A stretch of DNA of 64,000 nucleotides from the NCBI RefSeq assembly GCF_009870125.1, contig NC_046680.1, positions 13,163,501 through 13,227,500 on the forward strand. The letters run 5' to 3'. Below, one piece after another: positions 9,801 through 20,098 of the stretch (position 1 is its first letter; each line of letters opens with the position of its first letter). The notes below the pieces were generated by a model. The model searched no databases. It was not told the origin of the DNA and saw only the letters and a list, made by a program, of their open reading frames with translations. The stretch is from Drosophila pseudoobscura. Lineage: Eukaryota > Arthropoda > Insecta > Diptera > Drosophilidae. A program made the position numbers and the translations under genes.

Positions 9801-12800
9801 TATGACGTATTGTTCTGTTGAGGAGAGAGAGAGAGAGAAGCAAGTTTTATAGCAAAGTGTAAAGTTTATCAAAATGAAAAAGTTGGGAAAACTTTTCGAC
9901 CAAACTTATATAAACTTGAGCAGCCCCTAAGACGAGAGAGAGACCCAACTCATGTAGATATATTTTTGGTTGCCGAACCGAACCCGAACCGCATATCATA
10001 CCTTGCAATATGCTCGGCATCTAGATTTTTCGAGGAGCGCGCATCAATTATGATTAGATGGTAGCATTGGGCGGTGGCATACGACTTCTGGAGCGTGTCC
10101 AGGGCCTCCTCCTTCGACTTGACCAGCGTTACGTCCAGCTGGTGGCGCTGGCAGGCGGAGGCGACCGCCTCACAGATGCTATCCGATTTGTGGAAAACTA
10201 AAAGAGCCTGGAAAACGGAAACGGAGATGGAAATAGAAGATGGAGATGGACGGGACGGGACGGGACAGCCATTGCATTGATTGAATGGGGCAGGTCTGGC
10301 TGGAGTAGAGCTTACGCTTACCTTAAGTTGAGGATTCGGTGGTAGCACGGTTGGATATTTCAAGTCCATGAGATTTCGCTGCAAAGAGAAGTAGAGATGT
10401 CAGTGAGCGAGAGAGAGGATGAGAGAGAGAGGGAGACAGTTGAGTGGCGGGAGGACAAGTGAAACAACGTGTAAAATTAAATAAAAATCTACAGCTTCTC
10501 TGGATTTTCCATCAAAATAAGAGGGCTTAACCTGGCTTCGCTTCATACCCCCACTGCCTGTCCGTGCCTGTCCGTTTGTCCGCCACACCGTCATGTTGTG
10601 TATCTGTATCTTGATCTGTGTGTGTGTGTGTGTGTGCTCTGTGTATCTGGCAGATACGCGTACAATGCGTGTGTGACGCTCGTGTCGCTTAAATGATGAT
10701 AAATTAAAATAAAATCGCTGGCTCTGACTTCAAACTCTGTGACTGGCTGTACAGATGTCTGCTTTGTGCTGCTTTTTAATACGATATGCGAAAGGCAGGG
10801 ATTTGCCGAGAGACAGACGCGGGATGAGCTCCATGTCAGTTAGGGGAATGAAAATGTACAAGAAATATTTCCCAGAAATTTCCCGCAACTTCAAACGGAT
10901 AGTATTGGGGTTTCTGTTCCATCTCTTTTCTTGCACCTGTAAACTACCTGAAAAACTTTGTACTCATCATCATCATCTTCGGGCTGCTGTTGCGGCTGCG
11001 GCTTTTTTCCTGCTACCATCAGATGGAGCTTCGGCATCTTGGGCATACGCCGCTCGTAGAGGCTGCAGGATTTGCGCTCCAGGCCGGCGACCTTGCGCCG
11101 CAGTACCACAGCATCTTCATGACACTGGGAGTCCGACTCAGAGTCCCTGTCCTCCATTGCGAGATTGTTGAAAAAGAGCCCCTGGACGTCTAAATTGCGT
11201 ATGGCCTCGACTATTTCCGGCTGCAGCGACGCACTGCGTCCCCCGTTCAGGGCCATACTGTGCGGCCTCGTGCCAGTGGTGTTGGTGTTTCGGCGCAGGG
11301 GTGTCACAATGTCTCCTCCTTCAGCCTTCACATTCGCCTCATATTCCAGTTCCATTTCCTCGGGCGTTTTGCTCGAACCGAGGCCCGCAAATGGCAACGA
11401 AATGGAATTACGCCCGGGAATTGGTACAGAAAGCCGCGCTGGACCGGGAGTAGGACCGGAAGTAGGACCGGGAGCCTGCCCCGAAATCGCTTCCACTCTC
11501 ATTTCCGTGAAGGAGCTTTCGTCCATCGTACGGATGCGGACATTTGGCGCCACTGCCACTGTCTCCAAGTGGGAGCCACTTATCAGCCGGCTATAGCTGC
11601 TATCGCCATCCGTGTGCGGTGGTCTCTTATTATTATTATCGTGCGGCTGATCGGACTGTGGCGACGGAATGGCTAACGCCCCGCCAGACATGGCCACCGC
11701 AGTGTACTGCTCCGAGTCGCTGTCGGAGAGGCAATCATTCGAATGATTTGCACGGTTGCCAGTTGCCGACGATTTCGCGGAGGATTTGCGGCGAAAGACA
11801 TTCGTGAGTTTTGGCAAGCAATTGCGCATTTCAGCTAATTATAAAACTGCACTCAGACGGCACTCGGACGACACTCGGAGTCACTCACTCAGTCACTCAC
11901 TCACTGTGCCGCAATCGGAATCGCAATGGCAATAACTATGACAATATAACAATGACAATTACGCTAAGCACTTGAGCGGTCCAATGTCTTAGATCAATAA
12001 CAAGTTGTTTGCATAAGCCTCAACAGACACAGACGCGATCCAGGCCCTGGCATTTTCCATGCGACAATCTCGATCGTATCTGTATTTCTTTCTCTATCTC
12101 CGTCTCTATCTCTATCCGTGATGGTATCTGTGTATATTTGTATCCAAATCTCAATCAATTCTAGGTGGCACGTAGTAATTCACAGTTTTTTGATTTGTGG
12201 TCGAAACGCGACTCGGCGACGCTCAAACATCCAACTGAAAACGTCGATCGACAGCGACGGGGTATAATCTTTTTTTCTTTCTTTGCTTTTTGATTTCCCA
12301 CCTTCAATGTTAATTGATTTGATTTCTCTGGTAGCCTATTGTTTATAAGCAAAACACACACACACACACACACACACATTCCGGCATGCATATCACAGTA
12401 CTCTGGTATGGGTGAGCGGCTATTTAAAGCGGAATGTAGAGCGAAAAGCGCAACACTTTGCCATGCTCTCCGTATTGCTCTGTATTGCTCTCTGCTGCCA
12501 TAAACCGAGTTCTGATAAGATAAGATCTTATCAAAAGACGTAACAGCCATGCGGTCCCCAACTTACCGTGCCTAGCCACCTCTCTTTGGATTCAGTGGAT
12601 CCTTATGTGGACATGGAAATGCAAAAGGGGGACGGACAAACGACTCACCTGATACACATCCATTGGGTCATCCTCGGGGGTGAGGGCGAGGGCGAGCGAT
12701 GACTTTCGATGACCTGGCCGATTGTTACCGCCGCCACCGGATGAACTGGTGCCCGATGTGCCAGTGCCGGTGCCTGTGGGGTATAACAAAAAGAGTTTAA

Positions 12801-15800
12801 GATGAGAGCTATAGACATGCGACGCTGAGAAGTATGCTACATTTCGAGGCGTTTTGCAGGCAGGGAAAGTGCTGCATACTTTTGGGCTGCCCGCACGCAC
12901 ACAATCAAGATGAATGGACACCACACAAATTCCCACACACAGACAGAGCAGGACAGCAGGACAGCAGGACAGGGGGACAGTGACAACCACACGCACGCCC
13001 ATTAATTTCTCTTGTTGCACGTTTTATTTAATTATAAGCGTTGGCATTTCAAAAACACTTTATAAACCGAAGGAAGGCCCACTTTCTCACACACATACAA
13101 CACACATGCACAAAAAGGCTCACTACATAGCCACACGTACGGGCACGGGCATGGGCACGGGCAGATCTGAGGCCCCAAAGGGTACCGGATCCTTGGGGTC
13201 AGGGCAGGTTTCTATCTCTGTCACTGACGGCAGCTCGAGAGAAGTGCCAGAAACCCGAGTGGGAACTAAGCCGCACAAATTGTATTTCATTTAATGAGAA
13301 ACCCAAGACGAGAGTGGGACTGAAGGGGAACTTCAAGCTCAGTCGAAGCTCAGAGTATCCTTGCGTGGAATACGATTTGCCAGGGAAAGTTTCACTTATG
13401 TCTATACAATATTCATCAAGTCAATTTATCATGTTCGTTATTACTTATAGGAATCAAGAGGTAAATGCAAATTGAAACCATTTCTGTTCAACTGTCAGAC
13501 GGAAGACTAAAAGATAACTCAATCAATAAAAACTAAGGATATCTTTTGGGGAATCTTTGGGGCTCCTTGACCAAACTCTCTTCCTCGATTCGACCATCGT
13601 TCGTATGCGGACAAGCCGCACCTCCAGACAGCCAACTACTTTATTGTGGGATTTCCCATTCAAGCTATAATGCCCCAGAAATCGTGTAAATATATTAAGA
13701 AATCATATAAGGGAACACATTCCAGCAGGGAGTTCTTAAACGCTCCTCCTGTTGAGCCTCAGCATTCCTTAAGCTAAAAGGAAATTAAAATTCTGCGGTT
13801 CCTGGGAACTTTCATAAACAATGTTTTGGCCCCAAAAAGGTTCGCCGAAAATTGAAGGGAATGTTTTTAACTAAAGGATGAAATTAAATGCTAATTATAT
13901 CAAATTTTCAGTTTCGGATAACTTTTCTAATATATGTACGTGTACTCGAGTGAAGCTCTATGCTAGTGCAGAATTTCGGTTGAGAATATTTCTGGGAATT
14001 TGCTAAAACAATTTACGCAGCACTTGATGGGATGCACAAATTTCGCTCGTAATATTTAATTGCCGAAAACCAACTTATGTGAAGCAGAAATTTAGCACAA
14101 CTTTTCAGGGTTATGCTGGGAAAACAGACAACTAAAATCCAACCCACACACGGCAATACTATAGAGATCCCCCTGGCCCGGGCACACGCTTGTTAACCGC
14201 ATCATCAACCTCAACTTTAACCCCTGAAGAGAGATAGAGAGAGAGAGAGAGAGAGATAGAGAGGGCAGGGGCCCAACCGTAGAACCGTAGAAGAACCTTA
14301 CCCACAGCCAGCTCGGACTCGGAGGCCGGACGCGTTAATGAATCTCTGCTGCCTTCTGCTGTTGCTGTTGTTGTTGCCTCCATGGCTGGCGTTTGTCTGG
14401 CCCCCACGCCCACTGGCCCATCCACATCCACCTTCACATGCACACCCACACCGACACCCACACCCGCTTGCCCCACACAATTGCAACCGCTTGGGGCACT
14501 GGCACTCTCAACACTTTCTTCACTCGTGTGGGCGCCACTGACCGAGGCGGGTACGAGTACTGTTGCTGGTACTGGTACTGGTACTGGTACTGGTACTGGT
14601 ACTGGGGAGGTGGCAGTGGTTGTAGGCGTGCTTCCAGCCAAGTTTGGCTGACTGGAAATTATCATTGTTTATGCGGTTCTATTCCCTTTCCTTCCCGACT
14701 CGACTTTCCCGACGCTCGACGGGCGGGTTGAATGGTTATTTGGGTGGTTTTTGTTTTTGTTTTTTTGTGGGTAGTTTGCAAATGAACCAACACACAAATT
14801 TTGATTATTTTCGTGGCATTATGTTAATTGTCATCTATGTGCACTAGTATTGTTTTGTATGTTGTTTTGTTGCCGCTTTATCCGTTCGTTTATCTGTCTG
14901 TGTGGCATTGATTTCGCACAATTAGTGCGTAATGATAAACTGCTCTGCGAGAGCTCCTACCCGAAAGATATGTATTTTTCATACTATATGAGAATATATA
15001 CAATATTAACATATAGCTGAATGGGGCATAAACAAAAAACTATCCAGGGGGAAAGTACCCACAAAGTTAGGGTCAAAGAGGGACCGGGGGAGAGAGAGAG
15101 AGAATGCTTCAGCGTCAGGCTCTGCATGTAGTCCGAGTGTGTACAGGGGCTCTACGAGATCCATATACAAAAGTCGAGTGTACGAATGTGTACGTAATAC
15201 GTGTATGTACAGCACTGCCCGTCTAAGGGGGGGGGGGGGACAGAATATTTGCGCTTATTCAAATGGGTCGAGTGTATCTTATCGTCTGTGTTATATTTTC
15301 GGCAGGGGTAGCCAAGGGAAGGGAACACTCCGTGAGAGAAAGAGACAGGGAGAGAGAGAGAGAGAGTGAGAGAGGGGGGTGCGGGGCGGTACACGCGTTG
15401 TAATCTAAACGAAAATCGATAAATTGCTTAGATAAAAGCAGGGAACAGCAGCCGCCTGCCACACAGCCTGCTGACGCCGCCAGCAACAGGCTCTAGCCGC
15501 CACTCCACTCCACTCCACTCTACTCCGCTCCAATCCTCTGCCATATCCATCCACTCCACTTTTCAAGTTTGGAAAACTATTTCGAGAAACACACACACAC
15601 ACCAAACCACACCACACCACACCACACTGAACTGCTGCAGATACTTACTACACTGGCTCATTAGGGCACGGCAAGAACAGAAAAATTAGACTGCAAGTTG
15701 CACAGAAGTGCTGCTCTGCAAGGCCTACGAGGATAGGTTGATCGATTGGGGATATTCGCGCCACCACATCCGAATTCACACTGAAATCACATTTAAACGA

Positions 15801-18800
15801 AAACTGAAATGGAAACTGAGACTGAAAATCTGGGAGCCAAGTGGCCAAGAGACGCTCGGATGGGCTGGGTGGCAAAAGGCGACCCCAGACTAGAAACAAC
15901 GTCCGCTCTAATCCGTTATGAAGAACTGTTTGCCAGATGATAATTCTCGCACGGATTCTGAAGCCAACAGAGCCAGTGGCAGCAGCAGCAGCCGCAGCAG
16001 CAGCGACAACGGCAGCAGAAGGTGCGCTTCAGGGTAAACTGACGGTCTGCTGGGCTGCCAGATACATTTGTATCTACGCGTACAGTGAGGCGTATCTAAG
16101 GCGCTTAGAGAAATAGAAAAACACGCAAATGGAACAGGGAGAAGGGGTGGAGGGAGGGAGCGGGCAGGTGCAATGGAATCACAAATAGCCAGAAGAAAAT
16201 TAAATTTTAATACAAAGAGCGGATTATCCACCTCTCGGTGGGGCAGGGGCAGGGCCAGAGCCGGAAGGCAGCAGCGGCTCAGAGCCGCCAACGTTGGCCG
16301 ATCATTTTTTGGTGCTTTTGGGGCCTTTTGCGCCTTGTGTCGCTGTCATGGCAACCAATTAATTTGTGATAAGATAATATCAGCCAAGTTTGCTCATAGT
16401 ATTCAGATGTTTAGCCCCCGCACACTGTGTGTGAGTGTGTGTGTGTGTGTGTGCGGGGCAGATACTGCCACAGATACAGTTGCAGATGCAGATACAGATA
16501 CAGCTCATGGAAATGGGCATGGGCATGGGCATGGGTATGGGAATGGGAGAAACGCGTGCACAATCTACATCTATTCTATCTATGAGCGTGGCCTGTGTGC
16601 GCTTTATTGGATTCACATACGAGTAGCAGTCGTGGTGGCCCCAAATCGGAATCAAACTGTCCGAAGGGAGGGACAGACAGGGACTTTATCTGCCACCGCG
16701 CGATCTTCTTTGCTCAGCGATACTCGCCGTTGATAGCCGGACATGGCACACGGGACATACGGGACACTGGCCATATAACAATGGCTCCATATTGATACCA
16801 ACTGTGGCCGTTTTGTGGCCGGACGACAGGGGGCTTCCCAAGCAGCCCAAGGGCGGGGGTGTTGGGTGTTCGGTGCGAGCAATATTCAGCAGTCTTCGTT
16901 TTGGCATAATCTAATCTCCAACTGGGCTGGACGGGTCGGGTCTGATGTGGTCTCTGGTCTCTGGTCTCTCTGACTTGGCGCGCAATATTCATGGAAATGG
17001 CTTCACGTGGTCGGCTAAACCCCGAAAAGTATAAAAGATTTCTGTAAAATTCGGAGGAGAATCTGGTTCTACTAATCGAAAATTTGAAAAATTGGATGGG
17101 TCATCAATTCAATTACGATTTCTTTTGTATTTAATTGATGTGAAAACTGATAAACTGCGGAGTCCGACAGGGGGTGGGATTAGGACACATAATGAATCGT
17201 TGTCGAGCGATCGTTCGCTCGGTTTGTTTTCTTTGGCTTTGATTGATGTTTTGGCGCCATATCGTGGGCGATCGATCCATTGTTTACAGCGAGAGATGCG
17301 ATATAGCAGTAGAGTGAGAGATGCCGCAGACGATCGGGGAACCAGATTTTGTCATGTGAATCTTTGCATATTAATCGAAGAATCGCAGTGTACTGGTGTA
17401 TTGGTGTGTATGCGGATCTTCGCAGCTAATGAGCCGAAACGAAAGCGAAACAATAGCTGATGCAGAGCAAATTCAAGAATGAAAGAAGCGCAGATACAGA
17501 TACGGCTGCGCTGGATACAGATGGATGGATGGACGGGTGGATGTATTGACCAGCAGACAGATACACAGATACAAATTCTAGTCGTGGATTGTGGATTGCT
17601 ACTCGTTACACTTGTTCTTGTTGCTTTTGCTTTTGCTTTTGCTGCCTTTTTGTGGCACACTTAGTTGTGAAGTTTGTTTTGATTTTTAACACATTTTTTG
17701 ATACCCTCCTGTGCCCGAGTGTGAGTGAGTTTCGTATGGGGTTGTTGGTTGGTTGGTTGGTTGGTTGGTTGGTTGTTGCTGTATTTTAGAGCATGCCAAG
17801 CTGTTTTTTTCCACATCGACGTTTCTGTTTCAGTTTCTGTTTCGGGTTCTGTTTCTGTTTCTGATTCTGATTCGGTTATGGTTTCGGGTTTGTATTGTAT
17901 CTGAGAAGTTGTTGCTCTATGCGTTTTTTAATTGCACTCGGTTTGGTGGGGGCTCGGGACTGGTTGGCCCTGGGCCATGCACTGGCACGACTTGCCAAAT
18001 TTGTGCCACTGCATTAGGCCGCGATTGGAGCGACCAGTTCTCACCGAACTGAACTCAACTGAACTGAACAGAACCGATACGAACCGCACCGCGCCGCACC
18101 GCGCACCGGTGTACATCGAAAGGGGACCGACTGGCCACGCCCGCAAGATCAAACTCCTCTTGAAATTTGCATAGTGCGTGAGGCTTTCGAAATCCGTACA
18201 CACACCTCGGTTACAGTGTATTCTACAGAGACCAGGCCGGAGGAGCATACGATGCATACGAGTACGAGTATGTGTGCGTTTCGGTATACATGCGATGCAG
18301 GGGTACGTGTAGTACGCGCAACCGACGCGACGAAACAGTTAAAAGCGAATGACTCCATACATGGGGAGCAGCTGTTGCCGAAGCGATGTTGGGGCGAGCT
18401 TTGCTCTCTCTTTCGCTTTATCTCGCAAACTTGGCGCTCTCTCGGCGATCACATTTGCTGAGAGCGATCAACTTTCACACAGCCACAGGGCCAGACAGAA
18501 ACTCAGAGAGTAATGCTCGTTCACGCTCTTTGGACAATTGCTTTGCTGCCACCGAAGCTCCCATTGAAAGCCGAAGCTCAGCCCCAGACCCAGAACAGAA
18601 CCCAGCCCCAGACAGGGGAGAGAGGCGGCAAGCAACTGTTAATTGGTCATCCACAAAACAGCTGCGCTTGAAGCTTAGACAAGCGCCAGCTGACTTCTCT
18701 GCGATCGTATTACCTGTGCCTGTCCCTCCGCATCACCTAACAACGAACTGCGGATACCCTGTACGACTTTTGTGCACGATTTGACTTTTATCTGGGGTGA

Positions 18801-19643
18801 GTTATGGCTACCACTTGAGCTGATTGGATTAGAATGATGCTTGATGGATTCTTGAATGATTTGTGCCATAAAACACAATAAATCTTGGAGGAAATACCCG
18901 TACCTATTTAAGCATTTCTGAAATACTGAGATTCCAAAGATAATTATTGCATTATCAGCTACCATTGAGGGAGCTCTTGAGGTTGGAGCACTGTCACTTC
19001 AGATTAGGAACAGGGTTCTTCAATCTGGGGGCTTATCTACGAGCATATTTGCTATTATGAAGTCTGGAAGGGCGAGTGGAAGAGCAATTGGTTCCTATAA
19101 GAACTGCCCCAAAATCAAGCGGAGAAAATGATTTAGATAACGGGTACTTACTGCCTGTGGCACGTCGCACCACACTGTGGGTGAAGTTGCCCAATGCTGC
19201 CACCGTCACAATCGAGTCCTTTTTTCCAGTGCTTAGCTGTGAAAGACGGTAAGTTGAAAGACGGTAAGATCGGGCAAGAGGGGCTTGGGTATTGGGGATT
19301 GGAGGGCGTATTTGGTTACCTTTTCGTAGTCAGCCTCGTTCTTGGCCTGAAGCGGATTCAGGAGCACCTGGTGGCACAGATTGTCGCCCGTCCCACTGCC
19401 GCAGGTTGCACTGCCCGCAGTGCTGCCGTTGCCGTTGCCGTCACCCTGCTGGAGGGCGACTCCGCCGCAGCTGCAGCGGCGTAGACGACTGCGCCGCAGC
19501 TTGATGCAGAACAGACGGCTGCCATCCTTTTCAGTGGCGTCGAGGGAGAGGGGGACGGAATTGGCTGCAGTGGGGCCAGCGTTGGTGTTGGCGTTGGCGT
19601 TGGCGGAGGCGGAATTGGGGAGTGTGCTTGGCGAGCAGCCCAT
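5067..19643 (-). CDS. Pde8: cAMP-specific 3',5'-cyclic phosphodiesterase Pde8 (gene span)
   Basis: High-affinity cAMP phosphodiesterase of the PDE8 family, which hydrolyses cAMP to AMP. Common exons on the minus strand: 10378-10322, 10207-10002, 9814-9755, 9663-9609, 9509-9411, 8843-8733, 8621-8452, 8363-8153, 6836-6669, 6607-6509, 6422-6174, 6077-5855, 5780-5623, 5542-5284 and 5209-5067. They total 2268 nt, a 755-residue core plus stop. Domains: REC-like (core about 20-155), PAS (about 160-255), a PDE8-specific linker with APITK (319-323), and the PDE catalytic domain to the end. Metal-binding residues are visible: His490 in STHAADV, His527 and Asp528 in AHDIDH, and Asp640 in VADVSNP. The nucleotide-selective Gln692 lies in PKSQIGF. 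Three alternative 5' exon sets (separate entries) give 933, 918 or 1049 aa. The family call is certain from the PAS-plus-PDE order and PDE8 signatures. The exon map is manual and minor exons may be missed. Confidence 0.95.
7385..7398. repeat. Perfect 14-bp palindrome in Pde8 intron
   Basis: GGTGAGGCCTCACC reads the same on both strands. It lies about 150 bp from the CRE pair. A dimeric transcription-factor site is possible; no specific factor is claimed. Confidence 0.5.
7551..7567. promoter_or_regulatory. Tandem cAMP-response elements in a Pde8 intron
   Basis: A perfect palindromic CRE, TGACGTCA (7551-7558), is followed after one base by TGACGTCG (7560-7567), a one-mismatch copy. CRE sites bind CREB/ATF bZIP factors. 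The location inside a cAMP phosphodiesterase gene suggests feedback control, but binding is not shown by sequence alone. Confidence 0.6.
8153..10378 (-). CDS. Pde8: Pde8 REC-like and PAS-domain exons
   Basis: Eight exons encoding core residues 1-323. ALLVFHKSD opens a receiver-like domain whose conserved strand [19 protein letters not shown] matches the mammalian PDE8 pattern. A PAS domain follows ([32 protein letters not shown]). The linker [16 protein letters not shown] and the APITK end are typical of PDE8. In mammals the PAS domain binds other proteins (for example IkB and Raf-1); whether this holds here is unknown. A serine in the RRCS context could be a kinase site. Confidence 0.92.
8844..9410 (-). 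other. Pde8: Pde8 intron (567 nt)
   Basis: Intron between the exons ending at 9411 and starting at 8843. AT-rich, with nothing recognisable inside. Confidence 0.6.
10379..10947 (-). other. Pde8: Pde8 intron (569 nt)
   Basis: Intron between the 1049-aa isoform exon and the common exons. It contains GAGA tracts near 10410, a TG run (10617-10636) and the palindrome GTATCTG-G-CAGATAC (10643-10657). Confidence 0.55.
10948..11829 (-). CDS. Pde8: Pde8 alternative first coding exon (isoform of 1049 aa)
   Basis: A single 882-nt exon with its own ATG (11829-11827) encoding 294 residues. It ends EYKVFQ at a GTAGTT donor (10947-10942) in phase 0, so it joins directly to the common exon RNLMDLK at 10378. 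The protein segment is basic at the start ([10 protein letters not shown]), rich in Ser, Pro and Gly, has a [11 protein letters not shown] stretch, and has an acidic tail EDDDDEY. I see no known domain. It is a continuous open frame of normal codon texture, unlike the surrounding introns. Upstream sequence (11830-11900) is dense in ACTCACTCAG-type repeats and may contain its promoter. Confidence 0.8.
11830..12648 (-). other. Pde8: Region between alternative Pde8 5' exons
   Basis: Non-coding. Contains ACTCACTCAGTCACTC repeats (about 11875-11905), TCTATCTCC repeats (12090-12118) and a CA run (12354-12378). It should include the leader and promoter of the 1049-aa isoform, but I cannot place a start site. 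Confidence 0.4.
12649..12773 (-). CDS. Pde8: Pde8 shared N-terminal exon of the two longer-range isoforms
   Basis: A 125-nt exon with acceptor CCCCACAG before 12773 and donor GTGAGT at 12648-12643. It encodes a Gly/Ser/Thr-rich stretch ([11 protein letters not shown]) followed by a basic and then acidic segment ending EDDPMDVYQ. Its entry phase fits both upstream exons (14302 and 19152), and its exit phase 0 fits the common exon at 10378, skipping 10948-11829. Confidence 0.8.
12774..14301 (-). other. Pde8: Pde8 intron (1.5 kb)
   Basis: No exon recognised. Contains a GGGCAC/GGGCAT repeat (about 13139-13165), AT-rich unique sequence (13380-14130) and a GA run (14226-14263) close to the donor of the 918-aa isoform exon. 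Confidence 0.5.
14302..14665 (-). CDS. Pde8: Pde8 alternative first coding exon (isoform of 918 aa)
   Basis: Open frame with ATG at 14665-14663 (context AACAATG) and a GTAAGG donor at 14301-14296, leaving one base that is completed by the exon at 12773. It encodes about 121 residues. It carries a Val-Pro dipeptide repeat written by a CCAGTA-type hexamer array (14562-14606 on the plus strand), a GVGVGVHV run, and a conserved-looking end [17 protein letters not shown]. Because the repeats are low complexity, only the splice end and the C-terminal part argue strongly for coding. Confidence 0.65.
14562..14606. repeat. Hexanucleotide array within a Pde8 alternative exon
   Basis: About seven near-perfect copies of TGGTAC (plus strand), encoding alternating Pro and Val on the minus strand in the 918-aa isoform. 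Length polymorphism without frameshift would be expected. Confidence 0.8.
14666..19151 (-). other. Pde8: Pde8 upstream intron/alternative promoter region (4.5 kb)
   Basis: No coding exon recognised. Contains a 13-G run (15227-15239), GA tracts (15085-15102 and 15346-15366), a TG run (16431-16453), a GGGCAT array (about 16514-16545), a GGTT array (17744-17776), a TTTCTG array (17818-17865) and unique AT-rich DNA. The promoter of the 918-aa isoform should lie near 14.7-15.5 kb. Confidence 0.45.
17744..17776. repeat. GGTT tetranucleotide array
   Basis: About eight copies of GGTT in a Pde8 5' intron. Confidence 0.9.
19152..19643 (-). CDS. Pde8: Pde8 N-terminal exons of the 933-aa isoform, with acylation signal
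   Basis: Two exons, 19643-19320 and 19236-19152, joined by an 83-nt intron (donor GTAACC, acceptor TTTCACAG). The ATG at 19643 begins Met-Gly-Cys-Ser-Pro-Ser. Gly2 followed by Cys3 and Ser6 fits the N-myristoylation plus palmitoylation pattern. Mammalian PDE8A starts Met-Gly-Cys-Ala-Pro-Ser, so this is probably the ancestral, membrane-targeted form. Later parts include an Ala/Asn repeat, a Cys/Arg-rich stretch ([10 protein letters not shown]) and a segment [13 protein letters not shown]. The second exon ends in a phase that fits 12773. Confidence 0.85.
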
Positions 19644-20098
19644 GTCGAAGTCCTGCTTCTGACTTTTCCTCTGCTCTGCTTCTGCCTTAGACCCTTTGAA
19701 CGTGGCACCCGGTACGTGTTCCTGTGGCGGTTGCTATGCTAAATTGCTCTTGGTTACGTATTAATTTGGTTCTGGTTCTGGTTTTGATTTTGGTTTCGGT
19801 TGTGGTTCCTTGGATGGATGATTGGCTGCCTATTCCTCTTCCACTGCTTTGCCTGCTCTGGCCTACGCTTCTTCCGCCTCGGCTCCTTCGGACACGGCCA
19901 ATGCGGCTCTGTGGTTGCTGCTGCTGCTGACGTTTAATTGCTCTCGAAGATTCAGTTGCTGCTGCCTCTGGTGTTGCTGTAATTGTTGTTGTAGCTCTTC
20001 TTGTGGTTGCCGATAACATAATTGAAACATTTTTGGGCAGCGGTCTAATGATTGACTGACGATTGCCGGCTTGCCACTGCCTCACATTTTTCCCAAAA
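19644..20098 (-). other. Pde8: 5'UTR of the acylated Pde8 isoform, with uORFs
   Basis: The leader exon continues upstream of the ATG to a strong acceptor (polypyrimidine tract plus TTTTCAG) just above 20098, so at least one further 5' exon should lie upstream. The leader holds a start-stop uORF (ATGTGA near 20088), a 55-codon uORF (20030-19863) and an overlapping open frame from about 20022 to 19687. The first exon and promoter could not be located in the 10 kb beyond. Confidence 0.55.
19863..20030 (-). CDS. Upstream ORF in the Pde8 leader
   Basis: A 55-residue open frame with ATG in good context (CAAAAATG), beginning MFQLCYRQPQEE. It continues as a Gln-rich stretch and ends with the acidic tail EGAEAEEA and a TAG. 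It is only inferred: Gln-rich open frames arise easily from CAG/CAA repeats. If translated it would be expected to lower initiation at the main Pde8 start 220 bases downstream. Confidence 0.3.
   Translation of the reverse strand: MFQLCYRQPQEELQQQLQQHQRQQQLNLREQLNVSSSSNHRAALAVSEGAEAEEA

Noticed and set aside
11165..11596. Plus-strand frame opposite the 1049-aa Pde8 isoform exon
   Set aside because: Shadow of the coding exon; no start context or family match.
14229..14257. CRISPR-like or satellite array
   Set aside because: Only a GA dinucleotide run; no spacer structure, and CRISPR arrays are not expected in an insect nuclear genome.
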